From: CAKKQX01 sp963734595
Lineage (GTDB): Bacteria > Pseudomonadota > Gammaproteobacteria > Burkholderiales > SG8-41
Assembly: GCA_963734595.1 (NCBI GenBank)
Contig: CAVTHV010000011.1
Location: 124,001-188,000 of the forward strand
Reading direction: 5' to 3'
DNA length: 64,000 nt
A model generated the notes under the pieces. The model saw only the letters and a list, made by a program, of their open reading frames with translations. It searched no databases and had not been told where the DNA came from. The position numbers and the translations under genes are program-made. Below are positions 9,342 through 23,747 of this stretch, piece by piece (position 1 is the stretch's first letter; each line of letters starts with the position of its first letter).

Positions 9342-10330
9342 CTAGTCGCAACCTCACCCGCGGATCGACCAGCGTGTAGGAAATGTCGGTCAGGATCAGG
9401 CCGACGATGTAGAGCACCGAGCCGAGGAACACCATCGCGCGCACCACGGCGAAATCCTGCGACTTGATCGCGTCGATGGTGTAGCTGCCCAGGCCCGGGA
9501 TGCCGAAGAACGATTCGGCGATCAGGCTGCCCATGAACAGCAGCGGAATCACCACCACCACGCCGGTCAGGATCGGGATCATCGCGTTCTTGCAGCACGT
9601 GGCGGAACAGCACCGCGCATCTCCGACAGCCCCTTGGCGCGCGCGGTGCGCACGTAGTCCTTGCCGATCTCCTCGAGGAACATGGTGCGGTACCAGCGCG
9701 CGCTCGCGCCGATGCCGCCGACCACGCCGATCACCACCGGCAGGACGCAGGAACTTGCAGCGCGTCGAAGCCCGCCGCGATAGCCCGAGATCGGCACCAG
9801 GTTCCACAGCTTGCCGATCAGGTACTGCCCGCCGATGATGTAGAACAGCGCCCGAGATCGACATCATCGCCACGCACAGCACCACGCCCCAGAAATCGAG
9901 GTAGGTGGCGCGGAAAAACGCCATCAGCAGCGCGAAGGTGATGTAGACCGCGAGCCCGACCAGGAACACCGGCAGCGCGAGCGCCAGGCTCGGCCACATG
10001 CGCGTCCGGATCTCGTGCGCGATGTCGCGCCCGTCGTCGGCGTGGCCGAAGTCGAAGCACGAACAGCCTGCACCGATTTCTCGAAGAAAATGGTGTCGGT
10101 GAACTTGCCGATGCCCTGCGCACCGGTCGTTGTACAGCAGCGGCTTGTCGTAGCCGCGCTCCGCCTTCCACTTGGCGATCGCCTCGGGCGTGACGCGCTT
10201 GACGCCGAGCTGCATGCGCGCCATGTCGTCGGGCGTGTTGACGACGAAGAACAGCGCGAAGGTGATGCAGGTTGACGCCGATCAGGATCGGAATCGCGTA
10301 CAGCACGCGCCGGATGATGTAGGCGATCAC
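9342..10330 (-). CDS. Peptide-type ABC transporter permease, DppB/OppB class (frameshifted)
   Basis: Inner-membrane permease. It starts at GTG 10330, giving MIAYIIRRVLYAIPILIGVN, the typical first helix. Further parts are DMARMQLGVKRVTPEAIAKW, a periplasmic stretch with IFFEKSVQAV, WPSLALALPVFLVGLAVYI and, near the end, NAMIPILTGVVVVIPLLFMG, IPGLGSYTIDAIKSQDFAVV and ISYTLVDPRVRL. The GTG overlaps the upstream TGA (GTGA), so the genes are coupled. At about 330 residues the length is normal. The middle third (9590-9900) is the most damaged by indels. Confidence 0.85.
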
Positions 10331-12545
10331 GTCGGCTCCGTCGCGCCGGCCGTCGGCGCGCCGCCATGCGCTCGCGCGCTGCGGTAGCGCGACGCACCGC
10401 GGGCAGCGCTCGCCAGCATCAGCAGCACGCAGCAGCACCAGCACCGAGCGGCCACAGCACCGGCCGGTTCCACTCGGCGCGCTGCCGCTCGCGCAGCGCC
10501 GCGTCGATGCGCTGAGTACTTGAGCCTGTTGCTCGCCATCTGGTTCGGCTTGCGCGTTGGCGACCCAGGCGTGGGCCAGGCCGTAGTCCTTGGGGTGGAA
10601 GCCCCAGACCCACGGCGCATCGCTGGCGCAGCGATCGCGACCATGCGGTCGATGATCGCCTGGCGCTCCGGGCCGTTCTCCATGTTCTTCATCTGCTCGA
10701 ACAGGCGGTCGAACTCCGGATTGGCGTAGTTCGCGGCATTCTCGCCGCCGGCACTTGACCTTGCTCTGCGGCCCGTGCAGCAGGAACAGGAAATTCTCCG
10801 GATCCGGATAGTCGGCGTTCCAGCCCAGGAAGTAGAGCTGCGCGTTGCCCTTGCGGATCTTGTCCTGGAAGCGGTTGTAGTCGGTGGCGCGCATCACCAG
10901 CTGCACGTCGATCTTCTGCGAACTGCTTGCGGTACCAGTCGAGCCGCGACTTGCCGCCCCGCCCGCGTCGCGGTGGTATCGAGGTAGAGGACCAGCGGCT
11001 GGCCGGTCTTGGCGTCGCGCCCGTCGGGATAACCGGCCTCGGCCAGCAGCTGCTTTGGCGGCCTCGATCGGCTTGCGCTGCGCGCCGCGCCGTCGACCCA
11101 GTCGTAGACCTCCGGATTGATGCCGTCCCCGCCCTCGCGGTAGCCGAAGATGCCCGGCGGGATCGGCCCCTGCGCCGGGATGCCGCGGCCGTTCTCGAAG
11201 ATCGAGATGAATTCCTCCCATCGATCGCGATCGAGATCGCCTGGCGCAGCTTGCGCGCGCGCTCCGCGTCGCCGCCCACCACCGGGTCGAGCATGTTGAA
11301 GCCGAGGTAGTACGATCGCTGGTCGCGACCGAGGTCTGCAGCTGGATGCCCCGCCGCTCCATCTGCCGGCGACAGCGCCGCCTCGCCCTGGCCGCTGACC
11401 TGCACCGCCTGGTCGAAAGTGTCCGAGGCGATGCCCGACGCGTCGTAGTAGCCCTGCAGGAACTTGTTCCAGTACGGGATGCTTTCCTTCTCCCGGCTGA
11501 ACACGACCTTGTCGATGAACGGCAGCGGCTTGCCGGCGTCGGCGAGCAAGCCCGCCGCGGCGTCGCCCGGCTCGCCCTCGGACGGGTAGGGCTCGCCGCG
11601 GAAATTGGGATTGCGCGTCGAGCACCATGCGCGCGGTTCGGGATTGTTCTCCGTCAGCATGTACGGGCCGGTGCCGACCGGATACCAGTCGAGCGTGAGG
11701 TTCTTCTCCGCCATGCCGGGCTGCGCATAGAAGCGGTCGGCCTCGGGCGGCACCGGCGCGAAGAACGGCATCGCCAGCCAGTAGACGAACTGCGGGTACT
11801 TGCCGCTGCACCTTGATGCGGTAGGTATAGCGGTCGACCACCTGCGCGCCCGGCAGATCGTAGCGCGTGAGGTCGAGGCACGCATCCTTGGGCAGGCTTT
11901 TGTCCGCCTTGTGCGAGGGTCCCGGCAAACTCCTTCAGGCCGACGATGTACTCGCTCATCAGGCCGAAGATCGGCGAATGCAGCCGCGGATGCGCAAGGC
12001 GCTTGATCTGGTAGACGTAGTCGGCGGCCGTCAGCTCGCGCGTGCCGCTGCTGCGGGAAGTCGCGCAGCGCGGAAATGCCGCCTGAGTCGCGCCGCGCTT
12101 GAGCGGGTAATACAGCGGATTTCCCGTTGGCATCGACGGCAAACGCGGGATGCGGCTGATACAGGATGCCCGGCCGGATATGGATCTCGTAGACGCTGTA
12201 GGCGACCAGCTTCGCATCGGCGTCGTCGGGCAGCCGGCGTCCCTTGCCGTCGAAGAAAACCGCGCGCGGCACTTCGGTCGCCGCGAACGGCACCAGCTGC
12301 GTAGGGCCGCTTGAGGTAGTGATACTGCAGCGGCGGCTCGTAGATCTGCGCGATGAAACACGTATTCGTTCTCGCTGTAGGACTGCACCGGATCGAGATG
12401 CTTGGGCCGCTCGGCAGAACGACGAGTAGAGGATGTTCGCGCCGCGCTCCGAGGCCGGATAAGGATCGTTCCACGGCGAGCCGCCGCAGCCGGCCAGCAG
12501 CAGCGAACACCGGCAGCAGCGCGCACGCGGAAATGAATCCATCAT
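10327..12545 (-). CDS. ABC transporter substrate-binding lipoprotein, family 5 (frameshifted)
   Basis: Extracytoplasmic receptor of the importer. The ATG at 12543-12545 gives a signal peptide with lipobox LLLAGC. Recognisable segments include LYQPHPAFAVDANG, PQFVYWLAMPFFAPVPPEAD, LTLDWYPVGTGPYMLTENNP, VVFSREKESIPYWNKFLQGY, YYLGFNMLDPVVGGD and AQLYFLGWNADYPDPENFLF, typical of peptide/nickel-type receptors. After WNRPVLWPL the C-terminus has a Leu/Ala-rich segment that could be a membrane helix, unusual for this family. The length is about 735 residues with more than ten indels. It is first in the operon and divergent from fabI. Confidence 0.82.
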
Positions 12546-12611
12546 GGCGCACAGTGTAGCCCGAATCGTCCGCAGCGTAGACGCGCAACTCGACTGGGCA
12601 GCGGCATCCGC

Positions 12612-12617
12612 TATAAT
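12612..12617 (+). promoter_or_regulatory. Possible -10 box upstream of fabI
   Basis: A perfect TATAAT lies 38 bases before the fabI ATG. The hexamer 17 bases upstream is a poor -35 (near CTCGAC). It also lies near the divergent receptor gene start. Confidence 0.4.
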
Positions 12618-12655
12618 TCGCCGATCGTCCGCGCCGGCATGTCACGGGAATCGCA

Positions 12656-13453
12656 ATGGGCTTTCTGACAGGACAAGAAAATTCTCATCACCGGCCTGCT
12701 GCAGCAACCGCTCGATCGCCTACGGCATCGCCAAGGCGCTGCAGCGCGAGGGCGCGACGCTCGCCTTCACCTACCAGAACGAGGATATCACGCGAGCGCG
12801 TGACGCAACTGGCGCAGGAGTTCGGCGCGACGCCGATACTGCCCTGCGACGTCGCGAGCGACGAGGAGATCGATGCGCTGTTCGCGGCAGCTCGCGAAAG
12901 CAGTGGGACGGGCTCGACGGCATCGTGCACTCGATCGCCTTCGCGCCGCGCGAGGCGCTCGGCGGCGACTTGCTCGACGGGCTTTCGCGCGAAGCGTTCC
13001 GCATCGCACACGACGTCAGCTCCTACAGCTTCGCCGCGCTCGCCAAGGCGGGACTGCCGATGATGCAGGGCCGCAACGCGGCGCTGCTCACGCTCACCTA
13101 TCTCGGCGCGGAGCGCGCGGTGCCGAATTACAACGTGATGGGGCTCGCCAAGGCGAGCCTGGAGGCGTGCGTGCGCTATCTCGCCAGGAACCTTGGCCCC
13201 GCAGGGCATCCGCGTCAACGGCATTTCAGCCGGGCCGATCAAGACGCTTGCCGCCGCCGGCATCAGCGATTTCGGCAAAAAACTGAAAATCGTCGAGGAG
13301 CATTCGCCGCTGCGGCGCAACGTGACTATCGATGAAGTCGGCAACGCCGCCGCGTTCCTGCTGAGCGATCTGGCCAGCGGCATCACCGGCGAGATCACCT
13401 ACGTCGACTGCGGCTTCAATACCACGGTCAGCGGGAGCGTCAGCGCGGACTGA
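12656..13453 (+). CDS. fabI: Enoyl-ACP reductase FabI (frameshifted)
   Basis: NADH-dependent reductase of the last step in each fatty acid elongation cycle. It starts MGFLTG at 12656; after correction the cofactor loop reads GLLSNRSIAYGIAKALQREG. Later parts are VTQLAQEFGATPILPCDVAS, GLDGIVHSIAFAPREALGG and the catalytic Tyr-(x6)-Lys in NYNVMGLAKASLEA. The C-terminal half reads cleanly as GIRVNGISAGPIKTLAAAGI to ITYVDCGFNTTV and TGA at 13451. At least four one-base shifts occur between 12670 and 13200. The repaired length is about 264 residues, normal for FabI. It is convergent with ppiD. Confidence 0.93.
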
Positions 13454-15430
13454 AGATCAGGGACCAGGGGCTGGGGGTCGGGGCAAGACCGCGGGTAAAC
13501 TGCGCACTTCGCCGACTCCCGACTCCTAACTCCCGCTTCTTGCTTCTTCTCCAGCAGGTCTTTGCTGATCTTGACGTCGGCCTTCTGCCGCAGGCTCGCG
13601 ACATAAGCCGACACTTCCTCCTGCCCGACCATCTGGCGCAGCGCATCGGCCAGCGCGGGCTGGCTGGCCGCGGTTTTCTCAGGCTCGACGACGCGGCTGA
13701 TCTTCAGCACCACGAATCCGCCGCCGGGATTGTCGACCCCGGTATACGACGGCAATTTGCCGGTGTCGGCCTTGAATGCCTGCCTCAAAACCGGCTCGCT
13801 CATGCCCTTGGCATCCTTGCGGCTCACCAGTTGCGGCGGGTTCCATTTCAGCTGCACGTCCTTGCCCTGTTTCAACTGCTCCAGCTTGTTCCTGCCGTCC
13901 TGCACCGCGAGCTGGCCGGCCTGTTGCAGGGCCAGCTTCTTCGCGATCGCGGCGCTCACTTCGCCAAACGGCCGCACGCTCGCGGGCTTGTGCTCGATGA
14001 TGCGCGCCGCCACCAGCACGCCCGGCGCAATTTCCACCGCTTCGGTATTGCGCTTGTTTTTGATCACATCGTCGGAAAATATCGCCCGCAACAGCTTGGG
14101 ATTATTGAGGCGCGCATCGTCGGCGTGTTCGCGCGAGATCCAGGCGCTTTGCTGCACGCTGCCTTTGATCAGTTCCGCCGCCGGTTTCAGGCTCTCGTAT
14201 TGCTCGAATACGATGTTGCTGAAGTTCTCCGCCAATTCCGCGAATTTTTTGCCCGCAAGCTGCTTCTTGAGGTCGGACTCGATCTGGCCGCGCACCTCGT
14301 CGAGGCTTTTGACCTGCGCCGGGTTGACTCCCGTCAGGTGGATGATGTGGTAGCCATACTGCGACTCCACCGGCGGAGAAATCTCGCCGACCTTCATCTT
14401 GAACACCGCGTCATCGAACGCCTTGACCATGGAGCCGCGGCTGAAGGTGCCGAGGGCGCCGCCATTGGCGGCGGAACCCGGATCCTGTGAATATTTTTTC
14501 GCCAGTTCGGCGAATTGCGCCGGATTGCGCTTCACCTGCTCGTAGATCTCCTCGGCCTTGGCGCGCGCTTTCTGTTTGGCCTCGGCGCTGGCGCCGGGAT
14601 CCACGCTGATCAGGATGTGGCTGGCCTGCCGCGATTCCTGCGACCCCGTACTGCGCGCGGTGCGCCTCATAATATTTGCTGACTTCGGCCGGATCGACCT
14701 GGACCTGCGACGCCAATGCGTCGGCCGACAGCGTTACGTATTCGACGCGCACCTGTTCCGGAATCCGGAATTCGTCCTGGTGGGCATCGTAGTATTTCTT
14801 CGCGGCGTCGGCCTCCAGCTTGACCTGCCCGAGAAACGCATCGGGCGCGATCACGGACTCGCTCACCTCGCGCTGCTGCTCGCTGATGCGCACCAGGCGG
14901 TCGGCAACGGTGCGCGGAATGAATACGCTGTCCCGGTAGGCATCGTCGACGTGCTGCATCAACAGATCGCGGCGCAGGCGCGACTCGAAAATCGCCGCCG
15001 TCATGCCCTGGGCTTTGAGCACCTGCTCGTAACGCTGCAGCGAAAACCGGCCTGCGTCCTGGAACGCCGGCTCTTCGGCGATCACGCTTTGCAACTGCTG
15101 GTCGCTGACGGTCATTCCCGAACGCAGCGCCTGTCCGAGCAGCAGATGCTGGCGGATCAGATCGTCCATCACCGCGAACCGCAATTCCGGATTATCCAGC
15201 AGCGCGGCATCGGCGCGGCCCTGGAGCATGCGCTGGATGGCCTCCTGCCGCTCGCGCAATGCCTGGTTGAATTCCTGCTGCGAGATACGGTAACCGCCCA
15301 CCGTCGCGAGCCCTGCCGTGCTGTCGCTCGAGCGGAAATAGGAATCGACGCCGAAAAATGCGAACGGCAGCAGAATGATCGCGAGAACGACCTGGATCAG
15401 CCGCTTGTTGTTGGTGACGAAGTTGAACAT
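13399..15430 (-). CDS. ppiD: Periplasmic folding chaperone PpiD (frameshifted)
   Basis: Membrane-anchored SurA-like chaperone with a parvulin domain. The N-terminus MFNFVTNNKRLIQVVLAIIL carries the single inner-membrane helix. SurA-like helices follow to about residue 240, then the parvulin domain from SHILISVDPGASAEAKQKA through YSQDPGSAANGGALGTFSRG to YGYHIIHLTG. One extra G in a GGGG run near 14650 shifts the frame between AHRAQYG and SQESRQASHI. The true protein probably ends after KISKDLLEKK near 13550. The remaining frame crosses a repeat and runs antisense into the last 55 bases of fabI, so the tail is doubtful. It lies beside lon-clpX-clpP-tig, the usual setting. Confidence 0.9.
13454..13545. 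repeat. Inverted short-period repeat between fabI and ppiD
   Basis: The left arm has CAGGGACCAGGGGCTGGGGG words. The right arm has CCGACTCCCGACTCCTAACTCCCG, its facing form. It separates two convergent genes. The ppiD frame reads through it without a stop. Confidence 0.65.
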
Positions 15431-15439
15431 ATGAATACC

Positions 15440-15490
15440 GTGGTCAGTGATTGGTGATTAGTGATTGGTGACTCGTAAATCGTAAACCAA
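15440..15490. repeat. Short-period GTGATTGG repeat upstream of ppiD
   Basis: GTCAGTGATTGGTGATTAGTG and following GATTGGTGACTCG words repeat every 7-8 bases, then turn into CGTAAATCGTAAACC. Same family as the pair flanking the dehydrogenase at 23.7-24.5 kb. Confidence 0.6.
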
Positions 15491-15542
15491 CGTCAGGTTT
15501 CAGCGATACTTCCCCGTCGACCGCCAATTGCCATTCGTCCAG

Positions 15543-15571
15543 AAAAAAGGGCGAACAGCGTTCGCCCTTTT
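15543..15571 (-). terminator. Rho-independent terminator of the tRNA-Val/tRNA-Asp transcript
   Basis: GGGCGAAC and GTTCGCCC form an 8-bp stem with a 3-base loop. On the minus strand a run of six T follows, 10 bases after the tRNA-Asp CCA end. Confidence 0.9.
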
Positions 15572-15580
15572 CCCGAATCA

Positions 15581-15657
15581 TGGCGGAGTGGACGGGACTC
15601 GAACCCGCGACCCCCGGCGTGACAGGCCGGTATTCTAACCAACTGAACTACCACTCC
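15581..15657 (-). tRNA. tRNA-Asp(GTC)
   Basis: Minus-strand cloverleaf starting GGAGTGGTAGTTCAG. The anticodon loop CCTGTCACG gives anticodon GTC, the T arm has GGTTCGAGTC, and CCA is encoded at the 3' end (77 nt). Confidence 0.97.
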
Positions 15658-15671
15658 ATATTCGCAACACT

Positions 15672-15747
15672 TGGTGGGTGCTGACGGGGTCGAACCGCCG
15701 ACATTCGCCTTGTAAGGGCGACGCTCTACCAACTGAGCTAAGCACCC
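15672..15747 (-). tRNA. tRNA-Val(TAC)
   Basis: Minus-strand cloverleaf starting GGGTGCTTAGCTCAG. The anticodon loop CCTTACAAG gives anticodon TAC, the T arm has GGTTCGACCC, and CCA is encoded (76 nt). It lies 14 bases upstream of tRNA-Asp in the same transcript. Confidence 0.97.
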
Positions 15748-15800
15748 GGAACACCGTTCGTTTCAACCCGGCCAGGACCAGGCCGCCGCCTCATCTAAGC

Positions 15801-15841
15801 ATTTTGGGGTAGGCGCGCAACGCGCGCCTACCCCAAAATTT
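15801..15841. terminator. Strong hairpin terminator downstream of lon
   Basis: TTTTGGGGTAGGCGCGC pairs perfectly with GCGCGCCTACCCCAAAA (17 bp) around a three-base loop. A/T ends on both sides let it act in either direction. It lies 70 bases after the lon stop. Confidence 0.85.
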
Positions 15842-15910
15842 AATGCCTGGACTGCTGCTGCGATGGGCGCCAGTTTACCGCATCTTGCACGGCTTTGCCA
15901 CCGTTACGCT

Positions 15911-18319
<2,409 letters not shown>

Positions 18320-18443
18320 GATGAATTTACCTTAAAAAAACAATACTTAACGCTAACATTGGGGGTGCTTCCCGAAAATCAAGCGGGAGGCACCTCACTC
18401 GGCCCAAAACCGGCGGCGCCCCGGCGCCGCAAAAAAGGAGACT
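18320..18443 (-). promoter_or_regulatory. clpX-lon intergenic region with two hairpins
   Basis: After the clpX stop the minus strand has TTTTTTGCGGCGCC facing GGCGCCGCC, then a second imperfect hairpin (GGTGCCTCCCG against CGGGAAGCACC). An A/T-rich stretch leads to lon. The layout suggests partial termination followed by a lon promoter; I cannot identify a heat-shock promoter with confidence. Confidence 0.35.
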
Positions 18444-19712
<1,269 letters not shown>

Positions 19713-19777
19713 ATCCGGTTTTCCTCATACCCCGTTAAGACCGCCTGCCGCCATTAAGATTCCGGCGTTCCCGCCGG

Positions 19778-20424
<647 letters not shown>

Positions 20425-20428
<4 letters not shown>

Positions 20429-21745
20429 TGCTTGTTCTCCATCAATTCATCAAATGCAATCGCCTTGTCCTCGACCTTGGCGGCGGCAAGCACCCAGGCA
20501 ACGACGTTGTCCTCGAGCACCATCGATTCGATGTCGCGCAGGCGCTCGGGAGACTGGTAGAACCACTTCACCACTTCTTCCGGGTGCTCGTAGCTCTGCG
20601 CCTGTTCCTCGACCACCGCCCTGACCTGCTCCGGCTTGGCGTGGAGATTGTTCGCCTTCACCACTTCGGCAAGAATCAGCCCGAGGTTGACCCGGTGCTG
20701 GGCCTGCTTTTCGAACACCTCGGCCGGTATCGGCATGTCGTCCTTGACCGGGATGCCGCGCGCGGCCAGATCCTGGCGCGCCTGCGCCTGCAGGCGCTCG
20801 ATTTCCATTTCCACCAGCGCCTTCGGCACCTCGATCTTCGTCGCATCGAGCAGCGCCTGCATCACCTGGTCCTTGACGCGGTTCTTGAGGCGGATTTTGA
20901 CCTCGCGCTCGAGATTGGCTTTCGACTTCAGCCCGCATCTTGGCGAGATCGCCGTCGGCCACGCCCAGGCTTTTCGCGAATTCAGCGTCGATCTCAGGCA
21001 ATTTCGGCGCGGCGACCTGCTTCAGCTTGACTTCGAAGCTCGCGGTCTTTCCAGCGACCTCCTTGCCATGATAGTCGTCCGGGAAGCGCAATTCAAACGT
21101 CCTGGTCTCGCCCGCTTTTCATGCCTACGAGCTGTTTCTCGAAATCCGGCAGCAGCCGCCCTTCGCCGAGCACCACCGTCGAATCCTGCGCCTGCCGACC
21201 CGCTGAACTCCTTGCCGTCTATCGTCCCGCGGTAATCGATGGTCAGGCGGTCGCCGCTGGCAGCGGCGCGCGTCGACCGGCTCGAAGCTCGCGCGCTGCT
21301 TGCGCATGATTTCCAGCGTCTTGTCCGATTTCCGCGTCGCCGACCTCGAGCGTGGGCCGGCGTGATCGTGGCTTTCGAGATATCGCCGAGCACCACTTCG
21401 GGATAGATTTCGAACGTGGCGCTGTATTCAAACTGCGCCGGCGTCTTCGGACGGCGGCTTGGCCTCGAAGCTCGGGTAACCCGCCACCTTCAGGTTTTGC
21501 TGCCTGATGGCCTCGCCAAAGCTTTTTTGCAAGCGTATCGCCGAGCACTTCCTGGCGCACCTGGCCGCCATATTGCTGCACCACCACCCTGAACGGCACC
21601 TTGCCGGGCCGGAAGCCGTGCATTTTGACCGTGCGCGTCGAGGCGCTTGAGGCGGTTTTCCACCTCGCTGTCGATCTCCGCCATGGGCAACGGCAATGCT
21701 GAGACGCCGTTCCAACTGGCTCAATGTTTCCAAGTTCGCTTGCAT
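20425..21745 (-). CDS. tig: Trigger factor (frameshifted)
   Basis: Ribosome-associated chaperone and prolyl isomerase. The N-terminus MQANLETLSQLERRLSIAL is followed by the ribosome-binding signature region (HGFRPGKVPFRVVVQQYGGQ). Then come the FKBP-type domain (GKEFSGSAG, MRFPDDYHGKEVAGKTASFE) and the helical C-terminal domain (MQALLDATKIEVPKALVEME). Frameshifts near 20935, 21120, 21200, 21280-21360, 21450, 21525, 21645 and 21695 split it into several pieces. It starts at ATG 21745 and ends TGA 20425, overlapping clpP. The tRNA-Leu lies directly upstream, and the two may share a transcript. Confidence 0.93.
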
Positions 21746-21778
21746 TTAAGTTAAAAATCCTTATAACGTCGTCATATC

Positions 21779-21863
<85 letters not shown>

Positions 21864-21887
21864 GCACGCGGCTTTTGCAACCATTTG

Positions 21888-21900
21888 ATTATAATATAAT
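21888..21900. promoter_or_regulatory. Back-to-back TATAAT boxes between tRNA-Leu and hpnC
   Basis: The A/T-rich stretch has TATAAT on the plus strand (21890-21895 and 21895-21900) and TATAAT on the minus strand (21893-21888), 25 bases before tRNA-Leu. It could drive tRNA-Leu to the left and hpnC to the right. No good -35 is visible. Confidence 0.4.
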
Positions 21901-21991
21901 CAGGACTGTAACGTTAGAATTCGAAGCTTGCAATGCGTCTTAAGCAATTAATCCAATCTATTGATAATTAAAACATTAAACCCCCATTCCG

Positions 21992-22819
21992 ATGACGGTT
22001 AATCATTACGAAAATTTTCCCGTCGCATCGGTCCTGCTGCCCGCCCGAATTCCGCCGTCCAGTCGCCCTGATTTACCGTTTTGCCCGTGAAGCCGACGAT
22101 TTCGCCGATGAAGGCGAGCTCCCCGATGCGAGTCCGGCTGGCGCGTCTCGCCGCATTCCGTCAGGAATTGCACAGAATCGAGACCGGCGCGCCGCCGGCC
22201 ATCCCCTGGTTCGAGAACTCTGGCCGATCTGATCCGGAACCCATGAACTGCCGCTCGACGCCTTTCGCGACCTGTTGTCGGCCTTTTCCCAGGACGTCAC
22301 CAAAAAGCGCTATGCCGATTACGGCGAAGTGCTCGACTACTGCCGGCGCTCGGCCAACCCCGTCGGCCGCCTGCTGCTGGTGCTTGTACGGCAGCGCCAC
22401 GCCGCAAAATCTGGCCTGGTCCGACGCGATCTGCTCGAGCCTGCAGCTCATCAACTTTCTGCAGGACGTCGCGGTCGATTACCGCAAAGGGCGCATCTAC
22501 CTGCCGCAGGACGAGATGGCGCGTTATCGGAATCAGCGAACGCCAGATCGCCGCGCGGCGACTGCCGGCGGCAACTGGCCGTCGTTCATGACGTTCCAGG
22601 TCGGGCGCGCCCGCGATCTGCTGCGCTCCGGCGCGCCGCTCGGGCGCATCCTCAAGGGACGCATCGGGCTGGAAATGCGCATGATCATTCAGCGGCGGCG
22701 ACCGCATCCTGTCCAGAATCGCTGCCGCCGGCGGCGATATTTTCCGCCACCGCCCCGTCCTCCGGCGCCGCGACTGGGTCTACTGATGTTGCGCTCGATG
22801 TTCGCAGCACTGAGAGCCG
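21992..22819 (+). CDS. hpnC: Squalene synthase-like HpnC (frameshifted)
   Basis: Hopanoid pathway enzyme that, with HpnD and HpnE, makes squalene from farnesyl diphosphate by way of hydroxysqualene. It starts MTVNHYENFPVASVLLPAR. The first Asp-rich motif is in FAREADDFADEGEL, and the second is QDVAVDYRKGRIYLPQDE. GRARDLLRSGAPLGRILKG and GLEMRMIIQ follow. Indels near 22050, 22140, 22230, 22265, 22385, 22530 and 22700 split it. The end is uncertain within about 30 bases, because hpnD starts at or just before it. The repaired length is about 275 residues, normal for the family. It heads a plus-strand hopanoid gene set. Confidence 0.88.
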
Positions 22820-23663
22820 GTGACATAATCGGATCCCCACGAGTATTGCCAGCAGAAAGCCGCGCACAGCGGCTCGAGCTTCTACTACAGCTTTCTGTTT
22901 CTGCACGCCGGAACGGCGGCGCGCGATCACCGCGCTCTATGCGTTCTGCCGCGAGGTCGACGACGTCGTCGACGAATGCTCGGACGCGGGCGTGGCGCGC
23001 ATCAAGCTCGCCTGGTGGCGCAAGGAGATCTCGGCCATCTATCACGGCCGGCCGCAGCACCCGGTGTCGCGCGCGCTCGCCGAAGTCGCCGGCCGGTTCA
23101 GGCTGCAGGAGCAGCATCTGCAGGAAATCATCGACGGCATGGAGATGGACCTCGACGCAACCGCTATCCGGATTTCGAGTCGCTCAAGCTCTACTGCCAC
23201 CGGGTGGCGGGCGTCGTCGGCCTGCTGTCGGCCGAGATTTTCGGCTACCAGCGACCCGCGCACGCTGCAATACGCGCAGACCTCGGCATGGCGTTCCAGC
23301 TCACCAACATCATCCGCGACGTCGGCGAGGACGCGCGCCGCGACCGCATCTACCTGCCGCTCGATGAACTGCAACAATATGGCGTGGGCGCGGCCGATAT
23401 CCTGCAGTCGCGCGAAACCGACAACTTCCGGCGCCTGATGGAATTCCAGATCGAGCGCGCGCTCGGTCTTTTATCGCGAGGCTTTCGCGCAGCTGCCGGA
23501 CATCGACCGCAAGTCGCAGCGCGCCGGGCTCGTCATGGCGGCGATTTACCGCACCCTGCTCGACGAAATCCGCGCCGACGGCTGCCGCGTGCTCACGCAG
23601 CGCATCTCGCTGACCCCGGCGCGCAAGCTGTGGATCGCGTGGAAAACCTGGATCAAGGGGTGA
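22819..23663 (+). CDS. hpnD: Presqualene diphosphate synthase HpnD (frameshifted)
   Basis: Condenses two farnesyl diphosphates to presqualene diphosphate. The N-terminus reads PHEYCQQKAAHSGSSFYYSF after correction. The first Asp-rich motif is FCREVDDVVDEC and the second is NIIRDVGEDARRDRIYLPLDE. The C-terminus SLTPARKLWIAWKTWIKG ends at TGA 23661. The start is obscured by an indel near 22825; GTG 22819 is the best candidate and overlaps the hpnC end. Further shifts lie near 22905, 23160, 23255 and 23475. The length is about 280 residues as expected. A GTGACTGG-type repeat follows the stop directly. Confidence 0.9.
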
Positions 23664-23664
23664 A

Positions 23665-23696
23665 GCGTGACCGGCAACCGGTGACTAGGTGACTGG
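23665..23696. repeat. GTGACTGG repeat, left member of a pair flanking a dehydrogenase gene
   Basis: GCGTGACCGGCAACCGGTGA followed by CTAGGTGACTGG, just after the hpnD stop. Its facing copy is at 24514-24538, on the other side of the next gene. Confidence 0.65.
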
Positions 23697-23747
23697 AAAA
23701 ATCTCAGAACGTATTGCCAACAACAAGTCAAGACTCAGGAGTTCAAT

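Noticed and set aside
5784..12545. The ABC operon as a decayed pseudogene cluster
   Set aside because: The same kind of indel breaks essential genes in the window, all motifs survive when frames are joined, and substitutions are not excessive; sequencing error is more likely.
13399..13453. A genuine antisense overlap of ppiD and fabI
   Set aside because: The ppiD tail beyond KISKDLLEKK is repeat-coded and unlike PpiD; a missed stop or indel is more likely.
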